Assembly: GCA_021776925.1 (NCBI GenBank)
Contig: JAJFFB010000101.1
Location: 1 to 64,000 of the forward strand
Source of the DNA: Planctomycetota bacterium
Lineage (GTDB): Bacteria; Planctomycetota; UBA1135
Length of the DNA stretch: 64,000 bases
Reading direction: 5' to 3'
Below, one piece after another: positions 55,594 through 64,000 of the stretch. The notes under the pieces are model-generated. The model did not search any database, was not told where the DNA came from, and worked only from the letters and a program-made list of their open reading frames with translations. A program made the translations under genes and the position numbers. Every line of letters starts with the position of its first letter. Within the stretch, counting starts at the first letter, position 1.

Positions 55594-57528
55594 CTATTCG
55601 TGGTCGAAATAGCCCAGCGCTTCGGCCATCTTGCGGTCGGCCACGGTGGCGTCAACCTTGGTCATGGTGGCATCCCATTTCTCTACCTCGAGGGCCAGCT
55701 GGCGCATGCGTTCAAGGGCGCGCTCTGAGTCGTCCCAATCATCGAGGAACAGCGGCAACAACTCCCCAGGATCCTGGTCGATGTTGAACAGACCCAAAGG
55801 TTGCACCTCGCCGTTCCCCAGGAGCCGGACGATCAGCTTGAATGGACCGCGGCGGATCGACGCCATGGACGACCATCGCCCGATGTGATCCATCGGCAGA
55901 ACTTCGGGCGCGCGCAGGTCGCGGCCATGGATTTCTTCCGGCACCGGCAAACCGGCGGCGCTCAGGAAGGTCGGAGCGACATCGATTAGACCGATAGGGT
56001 GGCTGAGCTGGCGGGCCGGGACCTCCAGGCCGTTCAATCCAAAGCACACAAAGGGAACCCGAATCACAGGCTCGAACAAATACCTGGCGTGTTCCATGAC
56101 CTTGTGCTCGCCAAAAAACTCGCCGTGGTCGGAGGTAATCACCACCAGGGTTGGGCGGCCGCCCTCTTCGACTGCAGCGAATAACTGGCGCAGCCTGCTG
56201 TCCATGAACAGGATCTCTTCGTGATAGAGATCGAGCAAGTGATCGGCCGCCACCAGCGCGTCTTCATCGCCTTCATCAAGGGAAAAATCGATCTTGTTGA
56301 TTAGGGTGCGTTGATCATAACTCCAGCGCCGGAACTTCTGGGGCAAGTCATCAGGATCGGCAAAACGACCGCGAGTCTCCTCGGGTGGCATGTAGGGCGC
56401 GTGAGGATCCATGACATGAAGGAATAGGTGAAACGGCTGTGTCCCCTGCGCCATTGTTTCCATATAGCGAACCGCCTGTGAGGTGGCGTATCGGCTTTGC
56501 CCTGGTGGCTGAATGGCGCTGGGCTTCACTCCCAGTATTTTTGCCATCATAAAGAAGGATCGGCCCGCACTGAGAATCACTCCAGGCCAGCCCAGCCGCC
56601 CGATCACGTGCACTAAAAAGTAATTGCCACCGGGTTCAGCATCGGTGTCATCGTAAACATCAAACCCATTGGCCCAGCCGTGACGACCAAGCAGCATGTT
56701 GTTGCTGACCACTGCAGCAGTGCGATAACCTCCGTCACGCAGACGATCAGCTAGATAAGTCAAATCGACTAACGGCGGCTTGTCGATATTGCGCGAGATC
56801 CCGTGCTGGCCCGGTTCTAGTCCGGTCAGCATTGCGACATGGCCCGGAACGGTCTGATTGGAAGGACTCAGCGCATAGGGAGCCCAGGTGCCCCGGCTCT
56901 GTTGTTCCTGGATGTAGGGGATCAGGAATTCGGTGCCGCGCATCAGGTCGCTGCGCAAGGTGTCGATGCTGATCAACACTAGGTCGGGGTGGTCGACACC
57001 CACCCGCAAAGAAGCTTCATTGGTCGTCACCGCTGGGACTTCCGGAGCGGGTGGCCGCTCGCGCATGACCTGCGAAGGAAGAACCCAAGTGACCACCCAC
57101 GCCACCGGCGCGATCACGAACAGACGCCGCACCATGGTCGGGCTGAAGCTATGGATTCTGTTCAGCCAAGGTGCGCCGATGACGGCCACCGCGGGCAACA
57201 CCAACCAGATCCCAAGATTCAACCAGTGCTGGCTTCCAGGCAGGTAGAGTACCGGGAACAAGCTCCCGAAAATCGGCATCAAACCGGCGAAAAAACCCGC
57301 CCAGATGGCGCCATTTTTCTCCAGCCTCCCTCGGAACCAACTGAAGATCGGAATCCGCAGGACCAGAGCCAGGCCGACGGCCGCCAGCAAGCAACCCAGC
57401 CAGGTCGAGGCGAGGGAAACCAGGGCGTACTCACGGTGGACGCCATCGAGTCCGGAAATCGGCAGCGCCAGAATTGCCTCGAGGACGGCCGCAATGCCAG
57501 CGCCGGCAAGGAAGGGAAGGAGTATCAT
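55594..57528 (-). CDS. Membrane-anchored sulfatase/phosphodiesterase-fold protein (second of tandem pair)
   Basis: A 644-residue protein. About five N-terminal TM helices (residues 1-170) anchor an outward alkaline-phosphatase-superfamily domain: VLISIDTLRSDLMRG (metal Asp), SNQTVPGHVAMLTGLEPGQHG, HVMDPHAPYMPPEETRGRF and VVITSDHGEFFGEHKVMEHARYLFE. The sulfatase signature CxPxR is missing; the matching TVPGH is like the Thr nucleophile motif TFPNH of nucleotide pyrophosphatase/phosphodiesterases. It may hydrolyse or transfer a phospho group on a surface lipid or glycan. Its ATG overlaps the stop of the upstream paralogue, so the two are co-translated. Confidence 0.85.
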   Translation of the reverse strand: MILLPFLAGAGIAAVLEAILALPISGLDGVHREYALVSLASTWLGCLLAAVGLALVLRIPIFSWFRGRLEKNGAIWAGFFAGLMPIFGSLFPVLYLPGSQHWLNLGIWLVLPAVAVIGAPWLNRIHSFSPTMVRRLFVIAPVAWVVTWVLPSQVMRERPPAPEVPAVTTNEASLRVGVDHPDLVLISIDTLRSDLMRGTEFLIPYIQEQQSRGTWAPYALSPSNQTVPGHVAMLTGLEPGQHGISRNIDKPPLVDLTYLADRLRDGGYRTAAVVSNNMLLGRHGWANGFDVYDDTDAEPGGNYFLVHVIGRLGWPGVILSAGRSFFMMAKILGVKPSAIQPPGQSRYATSQAVRYMETMAQGTQPFHLFLHVMDPHAPYMPPEETRGRFADPDDLPQKFRRWSYDQRTLINKIDFSLDEGDEDALVAADHLLDLYHEEILFMDSRLRQLFAAVEEGGRPTLVVITSDHGEFFGEHKVMEHARYLFEPVIRVPFVCFGLNGLEVPARQLSHPIGLIDVAPTFLSAAGLPVPEEIHGRDLRAPEVLPMDHIGRWSSMASIRRGPFKLIVRLLGNGEVQPLGLFNIDQDPGELLPLFLDDWDDSERALERMRQLALEVEKWDATMTKVDATVADRKMAEALGYFDHE

Positions 57529-59540
57529 TTTTCTTCGACGAACGATTCAGGCGGCGCGACCAGATGGGATCCCGTCAGCGTCAAATACCCGAGAGCTTCC
57601 ATCAGGGCTTGATCACGCTCATCGCCTTGGTTGCTATGAATGAAGCCGCCGTTGCTGACGAGTATAGCCAACGCTTCATGCCATCTTTCGGCCAGAGCAT
57701 CCAATTGCGGCGGCTGGGTGGGCTCCAGATCGTGTTCCTCACCCGGGTCCATCTTGAGGTCGTACAAGGCCATCGGTTGGACCTTGCCTCTGGAGACAGC
57801 TTCACCGATCAATTTCCAGTTGCCCTTGCGCACGGCGAGGACGGTCCTCCAACGGGCAACGTGGAAACGCTCTTCCTCTGGGTAGTTACCCAAAACATCG
57901 ACTCCGGCCAACCCACTCTCAGCGGCATTTTCCGCGGCAAGACCTGCTGCCGCCAGCATCGTTGGAACCACGTCCTCGATATGGGCCGGTGAAGGAAGCT
58001 GGCGTGGGGTCACGGCAAAGCCGTTCAGTCCAAATGCAACAAAAGGTACCCGCAATACCGGCTCCCACAACATGGTCGAGTGCTCCATGCCCTGGTGTTC
58101 GCCGAAGTACTCACCGTGATCGCTGGTCAGCATGACCAAGGTCGGGCGCCCACGCATGGCAAGACCGGCAACCAGGCGACGCAACTCAGAATCCATGTAC
58201 TGGACTTCCTCATCGTAAAGGCGACGCAGGTAGTCCGCACCTTGCCGGGCCTCAGCCACCGAGGATTCATCCCCAGCCTGGAAGGAGTCCCGGATCCGGT
58301 TGATTAGACGGTGATGCTCGTGTTCGTAGGCCCGTAGTGAGGGCGGCAGCTCGGATTCCGCAGTGAAGCGCCCCCTGGTCTCCTCAGGTGGGGTATAGGG
58401 ACTATGCGGATCCATGAAATGCACAAAGAGATGTGCCGGCGCCTCACTTTGGCACAGCCCCTGATGGTAGATCAGGGCTTGGTCAGTGACCGCCCGGCCC
58501 ATGCCTGGAGGCAGGATCTCCTGTTCTTGGATCCCAAGGTAGCCAGCGAGGAGGTCCTGAGCCGTCCGGCCGCCGAGCAGCGCCTCGATCCAGCCAGAGG
58601 TGCCAACCCTGCGCATAAAAAAGAAGCGGTCGCCGTAATCCGCCCTTGAATCGTCATAGACGTCGTATCCGTCGGCCCAGCCCTTGCGCCCCGGAATCAT
58701 GCCGTTGCTGACCACCGCAGCAGTCCGGTAGCCTCCAGATTTCAAGTACTCCGCCAGGAGGGTTTGGTGGGCGATGGGGAAGGTGCCGTCCGCCTCCTCG
58801 TCTCCGTGCTTGTTCTCCGCCAGACCATGCTGCTGCATGGCCAGGCCACTCAACATCGAAAGATGGCCGGGTACGGTCTGGTTCGCCCCAGAGAGGCCGT
58901 ATTCACTCCAGACTCCCTGGGCCTGCAGCTCCAGCAGATAGGGCATCAGGGGCATCCCGGCTCGGTTCAGATCGGTGCGCAGGGTGTCGATGCTGATCAG
59001 GACCAGGTCGGGGCGCCCGTCTGCCGGGGCCAGATCGGCCAGGGCCGGCGGAAGGGGCTTCGGCGGCGGCGGGCCCTCGGGCAGGCCGACGGGCAGCAAC
59101 CAGAAGACCAGCAGGCCAAGCGGCCCGATCAACGCGCCCCGGCGGCAGAAGGCAGCAGACGGTCCGATTTTGCGTACCAGCCAGGGCGCCGGCAGAGCAA
59201 CCAGGGCCACCATCAGGCACCAGCCGAGGAAGATCAGGCGGTGGTCGACCCGGCGCGCCGACAGGATCGGCAGCCATTCGGACAGCACCGGCAACAGCCC
59301 GAGAGCCAGGCCGGGCCAGAAGGCGCCGCCGCCCTGCAGGCGCTTGCGCAGCCCCCGCATAAAGGGCAGCCGGGTGGCAAGTTCCAAGGCCAGGCCAGCA
59401 AGGAGGGCAACACCGACGGTGGAGGCCAGCGCCACCAGCCCGTATTCACGCCACAAGCCGCGAACCGGGGCGATCGGCAGCCCGAGCACCGCGTCCAAGA
59501 GGGCAGCAACCCCGGCTCCAGTCAAGAATGCCCTGAACAT
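57525..59540 (-). CDS. Membrane-anchored sulfatase/phosphodiesterase-fold protein (first of tandem pair)
   Basis: A 671-residue paralogue of the downstream gene, with the same plan: about five TM helices, then VLISIDTLRTDLNRA, ANQTVPGHLSMLSGLAMQQHG, FMDPHSPYTPPEETRGRF and VMLTSDHGEYFGEHQGMEHS. It keeps the first metal Asp, a Thr in TVPGH and the DHG metal pair, so it should be catalytic, but not as a formylglycine sulfatase. The two proteins share motif order and the N-terminal opening F-L-x-G-A-G, indicating tandem duplication. The pair diverges from the exopolysaccharide operon across 390 bp, which suggests a role in modifying or anchoring that polymer. Confidence 0.85.
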   Translation of the reverse strand: MFRAFLTGAGVAALLDAVLGLPIAPVRGLWREYGLVALASTVGVALLAGLALELATRLPFMRGLRKRLQGGGAFWPGLALGLLPVLSEWLPILSARRVDHRLIFLGWCLMVALVALPAPWLVRKIGPSAAFCRRGALIGPLGLLVFWLLPVGLPEGPPPPKPLPPALADLAPADGRPDLVLISIDTLRTDLNRAGMPLMPYLLELQAQGVWSEYGLSGANQTVPGHLSMLSGLAMQQHGLAENKHGDEEADGTFPIAHQTLLAEYLKSGGYRTAAVVSNGMIPGRKGWADGYDVYDDSRADYGDRFFFMRRVGTSGWIEALLGGRTAQDLLAGYLGIQEQEILPPGMGRAVTDQALIYHQGLCQSEAPAHLFVHFMDPHSPYTPPEETRGRFTAESELPPSLRAYEHEHHRLINRIRDSFQAGDESSVAEARQGADYLRRLYDEEVQYMDSELRRLVAGLAMRGRPTLVMLTSDHGEYFGEHQGMEHSTMLWEPVLRVPFVAFGLNGFAVTPRQLPSPAHIEDVVPTMLAAAGLAAENAAESGLAGVDVLGNYPEEERFHVARWRTVLAVRKGNWKLIGEAVSRGKVQPMALYDLKMDPGEEHDLEPTQPPQLDALAERWHEALAILVSNGGFIHSNQGDERDQALMEALGYLTLTGSHLVAPPESFVEEK

Positions 59541-59930
59541 CCTCCAATTCTATCCCAGCTTGAGTGCCGCCGGCGCACGCCTTGTGAGCGCCCGGGAGGC
59601 GGTCGACAATTCCACGCAGAGCCACACGCGATAACATTGCACAATCCTAAGAGGGCTGCGCGTTCAATGCGCGGCCCCGAGACTTGCCTTTCGCCGCCAA
59701 AGAATTGGTATGAAAGGGCTTCCGTTGGGTTGCTAGAATCTCGCGACAGTGTCGGACGCCCCCCCGGCAGCGCAGCTAGAAATCTCTCAACCTGGTCTTC
59801 GCCAGTTGACCCAAAGCCCTTTGCCACTTGCACTTCGAGCCAGGAATGGCTCAAGCGCAAAGTGTCTCTGGCCGAAAGGTCAAGCATCGGGTTCCGCCAG
59901 GAATCCGGCGCCGCCCGATGCGCGCACGCC
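59541..59930. other. 390-bp divergent regulatory region between sulfatase-fold pair and exopolysaccharide operon
   Basis: No supported gene. The frame of the CpsD-like gene stays open upstream, but the added residues are Ser/Arg/Pro-rich with no family similarity. A possible -10 hexamer TAGAAT lies near 59734-59739 (GGTTGCTAGAATC) without a good -35. A GCGC/GCGC stem around GTTCAAT sits near 59660. The region carries a 7-base C tract at 59759-59765. Both promoters must lie here; a long leader of about 190 bases for the polysaccharide operon is possible. Confidence 0.4.
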
Positions 59931-60626
59931 ATGAGCGCACCACACCACGACATCCTGTCCTCACCTTCACGTCCCGGCCTGCTCGATGAGCTTCCCGGTG
60001 CGCACCAACGCGGTGATTTGTTGCGCCTGTTGTCGAAACTGCGCGACATCGTGGGTGCCGACAACCACTTCGCGGTGTGCTTCACCTCGGCGCTGCCGGG
60101 CGAAGGAACCACCACCATCGCCAGCCAGTTCGCCTGCGCCGCGGCCCTGACCGGCGGCGGCGACCGCGTGGTCCTCGTCGACGGCAATCTGGTGCGCCCG
60201 CAAATGCATGACCTGCTCGGCCTCGACTCCAGCCCCGGCCTGGCCGAGGTCTGCAGCCAGGGCCTGCCGCTGACCCAGGCGGTGCAGGGCACCGAACTGG
60301 AACACCTCGACGTGGTCACCGCCGGCAGCTGCGCCGACAGCCCGACCTTCCTCAACTCGACGCGCTTCCGCGAAACCATTCGTGATCTCAAGGCGAGCTA
60401 CGACCTGGTGGTGATCGACTGTCCCCCCCTCGCCGAAGGGCACGCCTCGACCCATCTCGCCGACGAAGACGCCGCCACCGTGCTGGTGGTCCAGGCCTCC
60501 TCGACCAAGCGCGACGTGGTCATCGGTGCCCAGCACGAACTCAAACTGATGGGTGCCACCCCGATCGGTGTGGTGCTCAACCGGCGCCGCTTCTTCATTC
60601 CCAGCTTCGTCTACCGCCGCCTGTAG
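59931..60626 (+). CDS. CpsD/CapB-like polysaccharide-synthesis ATPase lacking the P-loop lysine
   Basis: A 231-residue protein of the bacterial tyrosine-kinase (BY-kinase) / MinD-like fold. The P-loop region reads SALPGEGTTTIASQF, with Thr60 where the family has Lys in GEGK. The Walker A' Asp (VVLVDGNLVRP) and Walker B (DLVVIDCPPLAEG) are present. The tail RRFFIPSFVYRRL has one Tyr rather than a Tyr cluster. It probably works with the chain-length protein two genes downstream, but kinase activity is doubtful. The start is the ATG at 59931; GTG codons further upstream are possible. wza-like follows 2 bp later. Confidence 0.82.
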   Translation: MSAPHHDILSSPSRPGLLDELPGAHQRGDLLRLLSKLRDIVGADNHFAVCFTSALPGEGTTTIASQFACAAALTGGGDRVVLVDGNLVRPQMHDLLGLDSSPGLAEVCSQGLPLTQAVQGTELEHLDVVTAGSCADSPTFLNSTRFRETIRDLKASYDLVVIDCPPLAEGHASTHLADEDAATVLVVQASSTKRDVVIGAQHELKLMGATPIGVVLNRRRFFIPSFVYRRL

Positions 60627-60628
60627 CC

Positions 60629-61726
60629 ATGGGATCCGCCAATCTGACTTCCAACCTGCGGGCGTCTGCCTGGGCCCGCCCGGCGGCGCTGCTGCTGACC
60701 GCTGTGGCGGCCAGCTGCTCGTCGATCTTCCCTCACGGCCGTGATCAGGAGCCCGACTTCAACGAAGTCGTGGCACCGATCTCCGCCGACGCCTTCGATC
60801 CGGACCGCCCCTTCGAAGACTCGCGCTACATGCCGCGCTACACGCTCAACCCAGGCGACAGCATCAACTTCGCCTTCGACGTGCGCGCAGTCGAGACCGC
60901 CGAGGCCTACAAGATCGAACCCGGTGACGTGCTGACGATCACCGTCCTGTTTCACGACGAGGTCGGCGGCACCTACAACGTGCGCCCCGACGGCATGATC
61001 TCGCTGCCCTACAAGGGCGGCTTCCGCATCGCCGGCTTCTCGCCCGAAGACGCCGCCGACGAGCTTGCCACGCTGTATTCCGACATCTTTGTCAAGCCTT
61101 CGGTCTCGATCCAGCTGACCAGCTCAGGCGAACGCATCGACAACCTGCGCCAGGTCTTCAATCGCGGCAATACCGGCCAGTCGATGACCTACTCGCTCGG
61201 TCCCGACGGTTATGTCCACCTGCCGATCGTCGGCGGCTTCTCCGCCCATGAACTGACCGTGGCGCAGCTCGAGAGCATCGTCAACAGCGCCTACGCGCGC
61301 ATGGCGCCCGAGGTCACCGTCAGCGTGACCCTGATCAGCACTTCCGGTTACGGCATCTTCATCCAGGGCGAGGTACTGACGCCCGGGCGCATCCCGATCA
61401 GCAGTCCGACCACCGCCGCGCGCGCGCTGGCCATGGCCGGCGGCGCCAACCCCGAGACCGCCGACCTCGAGCACTGCATCCTGCTCTCGCTCGATCTTGC
61501 CAGCGGCCAGGCCAGCGCCAAGTACGTCGACCTGAAGGCGGTCCTGACCCAAGGCGACTTCACCCGCGACGCACTGCTCGGGCCCAACGACGTGCTGATT
61601 GTGCCCTCGACCACGATCACCAAGCTGGACCGCTGGGTCGATCAGTACATCGGCAAACTGCTGCTGTTCCGCGGTACCAGCCTCGGGATCGGTTACCGGC
61701 TCGAAACCACGAACCCTCCCAACTAG
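60629..61726 (+). CDS. Polysaccharide export outer-membrane lipoprotein (Wza-like)
   Basis: A 365-residue lipoprotein (signal ending TAVAASC, Cys30). Residues about 95-180 form the polysaccharide-export domain: YKIEPGDVLTITVLFHDEVGGTYNVRPDG and SLPYKGGFRIAGFSPEDA. Two SLBB-like domains follow (FIQGEVLTPGRIPISSPTTAARALAMAGG), and the end resembles the helix region of Wza-type channels (LDRWVDQYIGKLLLF). A second PGD motif at about 75-85 (YTLNPGDSINF) looks like a partial duplication of the domain opening. It should form the export channel for the polymer made by this operon. Confidence 0.9.
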   Translation: MGSANLTSNLRASAWARPAALLLTAVAASCSSIFPHGRDQEPDFNEVVAPISADAFDPDRPFEDSRYMPRYTLNPGDSINFAFDVRAVETAEAYKIEPGDVLTITVLFHDEVGGTYNVRPDGMISLPYKGGFRIAGFSPEDAADELATLYSDIFVKPSVSIQLTSSGERIDNLRQVFNRGNTGQSMTYSLGPDGYVHLPIVGGFSAHELTVAQLESIVNSAYARMAPEVTVSVTLISTSGYGIFIQGEVLTPGRIPISSPTTAARALAMAGGANPETADLEHCILLSLDLASGQASAKYVDLKAVLTQGDFTRDALLGPNDVLIVPSTTITKLDRWVDQYIGKLLLFRGTSLGIGYRLETTNPPN

Positions 61727-61735
61727 GAACAAGAA

Positions 61736-63235
61736 GTGGCCGATAAGTTCATCGATCCCCGCTCACGAGTGGACGAGAGCGTAGCTGACAGCTTTTTCCG
61801 CTCGGAGTCGGCGCGTGATCTGTTCACCTCGATGTACAAGCGCCGGGGGCTCTACTGGACCGTGTTCCTGGTCTTTGCCGCGGCGTTCTACTTCGGCGTC
61901 AACAAGCTGCCGCGCACCTACACCGCCAGCGCGGTGGTGCGTTTCGATTCGCGCCTTGAGCTGACCGATACCCAGAACATCGACAACCTGGCGTTGGCGA
62001 AGTACCGTCCGATGACGGCACTCGACGTCAACGCCGAGATCCAGCTGTTCAGCGCCAAGGAGATCCGCGAGATCGTGTCGACCGATGCAGAGATCTTCTC
62101 GGTTCCTCCCTACGCCGACATGCCGCTGTGGGACCAGAAGAGCGACGAAGAAAAGCAGCGCGAATGGCGCAACTACCTGTTCAGCCGCTTCTCCTTCGAG
62201 GGGGTCCCCAACACCAACACCGCGATCATCAAGTTCGAGGACTGGCTTGCCGAGCGTTCGGCCACCCTGGTCAACCGCCTGGGCAAGGCCTTCGTCCAGC
62301 ACCGCATGAGCGTGCAGGGAGGGGTCGCGGTTCTTGACGTGCTGCGCAGCACGATGGCTGCGGCCAAGGTCGCCTACGACGAAGCCAGCGACAACCTCGA
62401 CGGCTTCCGCGGCGAGCACGGCATCTCCACCAACACGGTCGACAACGTCGCCGACCGGCTGCAGGAATCGCAGTCGATGATGGAGCTGCGCGCGACCGAG
62501 GGCGAAGGCAAGCTGGCCTCGCTTAATTCGCGCCTCGCTGCGCTGAATTCGATCGACCGCGGGGAAATCGACGCGCTCAAGGGCCTGCCTGAACTGGCCG
62601 AGAATCCGCACATCCGCAGCCTCGAGGACAACGCGCGCACCCTGCGCTTGCGCCTCAGCCGCGAAAAGCTCACCAGCACCGACGCGTTTCTGACCGTGCA
62701 GCTGCTGCAACAGGAGTACGACGCGGCGGTGGGGCTGCACGATTCGGCGGTGCTCATCGCCTTCGACGCGATCATTTTCAACCTCGAAACGTCGATCGCC
62801 GAACGCACCGCGGAAAACCAGAATTTCCGCCGCCGCCAGGCCGAACTGCAGGGCGAAGTCGACCGTCTCGCCGACCTTCACACCGAGTTCGACCGCCAGC
62901 TGGTCGATTACGGCGCGCGCCGCGACGCCTACCAGCTGGCGCAGAAAAAGTACGACGCCGCCGCCGCCGGCGGCCTCGATCTACCCGAGGTCAAGGTCTC
63001 GCTGGCAGCCAGCGCCGGCACTCCGGACAAACCCAGCCTGCCGCCGCCGATCTGGCTGACCTCAATCCTGGCGGTTGCCCTCGGCCTGTTCCTGGCGATC
63101 AGTTCGGTATTCATGGCCGGCTATCTCGACCGCACCCTCGACACTCCGGGTGAGGCGGAGCGCGAACTCGGCCTGCCGGTGCTGGCAACGATTCAGAATG
63201 AGCGCGGCCGACGACGGAAACGCAAGCGCGCCTGA
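61736..63235 (+). CDS. Chain-length determinant / polysaccharide co-polymerase (Wzz/GNVR family)
   Basis: A 499-residue inner-membrane protein starting at GTG 61736 with AGGAAC upstream. TM1 is near residues 40-60 (LYWTVFLVFAAAFYFGVNKL), followed by the Wzz domain with YTASAVVRFDSRLE, long coiled coils (about 200-400) and TM2 near 440-465 (LTSILAVALGLFLAISSVFMAG). The cytoplasmic tail after TM2 is short (LDTPGEAERELGLPVLATIQ) and carries the PGEAERELGLPVL motif that normally contacts a BY-kinase. It sets polymer length with the CpsD-like protein. The 3' end overlaps the flippase gene by 38 bp. Confidence 0.9.
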   Translation: MADKFIDPRSRVDESVADSFFRSESARDLFTSMYKRRGLYWTVFLVFAAAFYFGVNKLPRTYTASAVVRFDSRLELTDTQNIDNLALAKYRPMTALDVNAEIQLFSAKEIREIVSTDAEIFSVPPYADMPLWDQKSDEEKQREWRNYLFSRFSFEGVPNTNTAIIKFEDWLAERSATLVNRLGKAFVQHRMSVQGGVAVLDVLRSTMAAAKVAYDEASDNLDGFRGEHGISTNTVDNVADRLQESQSMMELRATEGEGKLASLNSRLAALNSIDRGEIDALKGLPELAENPHIRSLEDNARTLRLRLSREKLTSTDAFLTVQLLQQEYDAAVGLHDSAVLIAFDAIIFNLETSIAERTAENQNFRRRQAELQGEVDRLADLHTEFDRQLVDYGARRDAYQLAQKKYDAAAAGGLDLPEVKVSLAASAGTPDKPSLPPPIWLTSILAVALGLFLAISSVFMAGYLDRTLDTPGEAERELGLPVLATIQNERGRRRKRKRA

Positions 63236-64000
63236 GCCCGGCTCCGGCAAGGACCAACCCGGCGAGCATCTGCAGGTTGCCAGGGGCGCCGGACTCGCCG
63301 GCGTCGGCACCATCTTCGAGGCGGTGCTGCGCTACTTGTCGATGCTGGTGGTCACGCGCAACTACGGGCGCGAAGCCTACGGCGTGTTCGGCTTCATCAT
63401 GATGCTCAACGAGATGGGCCAGCGCATCTCGTCGGCCGGCCTGCACGACGGCGTGATGCGCCACGTCGCCATTCACAGCGCACGCGGCGAGACCAACCAG
63501 GTGCGCGGCGCGATCCTGTTCGCGGCCAAGATCATGCTCGGGGTGGGCATCCTCTACGCCCTCGGACTGGCCTTCATGGCCGACGTCGTCGCCGAGAGCC
63601 TGGACAAGGGCGACGCCAAGGACGTGCCCAAAGACATCGTCGCCTCGGTGGTGCGCCTGTCGTGTTTCGCGCTGCCGACCACCGCGCTGGTGATGGTCAT
63701 CGGCCGCTCGCTGCGTGCGCTCAAGCAGGTCGGCTGGCAGGTGCTGCTGCGCTCGATCCTGTGGCCGCTGCTGCGCGTGAGCCTGATCGTGGTGTTCCTG
63801 TTCACGCTGGGCAAGGAGAACCTCGACGGCCTCGCCTGGGCGGTGGTGCTCTCCGCCGGCGCGGTGTGCGTGCTCGGCTTCTACGTCCTGCACCGTATCC
63901 TTGGCCTGTTCGGCCCCAAGGCGCCCAACGAGATCGACCGCAAGGAGTTCCTGAGCTACGCGCTGCCGCTGGTCGGCGTCGACATCCTGACCTTCTTCTC
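63198..64000 (+). CDS. Wzx-like polysaccharide flippase / oligosaccharide translocase (3' end outside window)
   Basis: The frame opens at ATG 63198 inside the end of the chain-length gene and stays open for 267 codons to the window edge. After a hydrophilic, Ala/Gly/Pro-rich N-terminus (about 22 residues) come repeated TM helices of the MOP/PST flippase type: GAGLAGVGTIFEAVLRYLSM, VVTRNYGREAYGVFGFIMM, then GRSLRALKQVGWQVLLRS. Such proteins move lipid-linked sugar repeats across the inner membrane. Its overlap with the chain-length gene places it in the same operon. Confidence 0.85.
   Translation, partial: MSAADDGNASAPEPGSGKDQPGEHLQVARGAGLAGVGTIFEAVLRYLSMLVVTRNYGREAYGVFGFIMMLNEMGQRISSAGLHDGVMRHVAIHSARGETNQVRGAILFAAKIMLGVGILYALGLAFMADVVAESLDKGDAKDVPKDIVASVVRLSCFALPTTALVMVIGRSLRALKQVGWQVLLRSILWPLLRVSLIVVFLFTLGKENLDGLAWAVVLSAGAVCVLGFYVLHRILGLFGPKAPNEIDRKEFLSYALPLVGVDILTFF

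Noticed and set aside
58764-59930. 389-codon upstream extension of the CpsD-like frame
   Set aside because: It runs antisense through the sulfatase-fold gene, is Gln/Arg/Pro-rich and has no family similarity; the real start is at or near 59931.

Overview
The window is about two-thirds G+C and densely coding, with short intergenic gaps, frequent ATGA/GTGA overlaps between genes on the same strand, and several tail-to-tail overlaps. The content suggests a free-living, Gram-negative-type heterotroph, most likely a Planctomycetota-like bacterium. The reasons are a Ser/Thr kinase-TPR receptor, several alkaline-phosphatase/sulfatase-fold proteins (one fused to TPRs), a C-type-lectin/thrombospondin-type-3 protein, an RRM/glycine-rich RNA-binding protein, a secreted hydrolase with a C-terminal beta-sandwich of a kind I associate with planctomycetes, and lipopolysaccharide heptose synthesis. 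This placement is inference; no rRNA gene is present.

Layout. 1-5 kb: a Ser/Thr kinase cut by the window edge, a saccharopine-dehydrogenase-like oxidoreductase, and a three-gene operon (small protein, PhyH-like dioxygenase, VOC protein). 5-18.6 kb: a secreted lectin/TSP3 protein followed by a tightly packed run of TolC-like outer-membrane factor, membrane-fusion protein, MacB-like ATPase and permease, a GH2-like glycosidase, and a sugar ABC importer in which the substrate-binding protein is fused to one permease. 18.6-25 kb: GH127, GH172 and GH63/trehalase-clan enzymes and a lipoprotein; with the importer this looks like a furanoside/oligosaccharide utilisation locus. 25-30.8 kb: a diguanylate cyclase, an FMN glutamate-synthase-domain protein, a squalene/phytoene synthase, an alpha/beta hydrolase and the RRM protein with its terminator.

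30.9-37.7 kb: a fatty-acid beta-oxidation regulon. tetR-fadE diverge from fadA-fadJ, and two closely matching operator-like sequences lie between them. 37.7-40.6 kb: a 47-residue membrane protein, a candidate structured RNA ending in an intrinsic terminator (6S-like), a two-segment membrane protein, and an ECF sigma factor operon with a membrane protein and a methyltransferase. 40.6-50.6 kb: a degenerate sulfatase-TPR lipoprotein, a PQQ-type sugar dehydrogenase, a metallo-beta-lactamase/rhodanese protein, a 154-bp imperfect palindrome, a methyltransferase, hldD, a secreted CocE-like hydrolase and a HETTH-motif lipoprotein. 50.7-55.6 kb: class Ia ribonucleotide reductase (nrdA-nrdB), then a membrane-anchored protein coupled to a radical SAM enzyme. 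55.6-64 kb: two tandem membrane-anchored phosphatase/sulfatase-fold proteins, divergent from an exopolysaccharide operon (CpsD-like ATPase, Wza-like exporter, Wzz-like chain-length protein, Wzx-like flippase cut by the window end).

No tRNA, rRNA, insertion sequence, prophage or CRISPR array was found. The observations I rate highest are the export/import/glycosidase gene run with its fused binding protein-permease, the candidate RNA at 38.1-38.3 kb, the long palindrome at 45.7 kb, the CpsD-like protein that lacks the P-loop lysine, and the family of sulfatase-fold proteins without the sulfatase cysteine signature.
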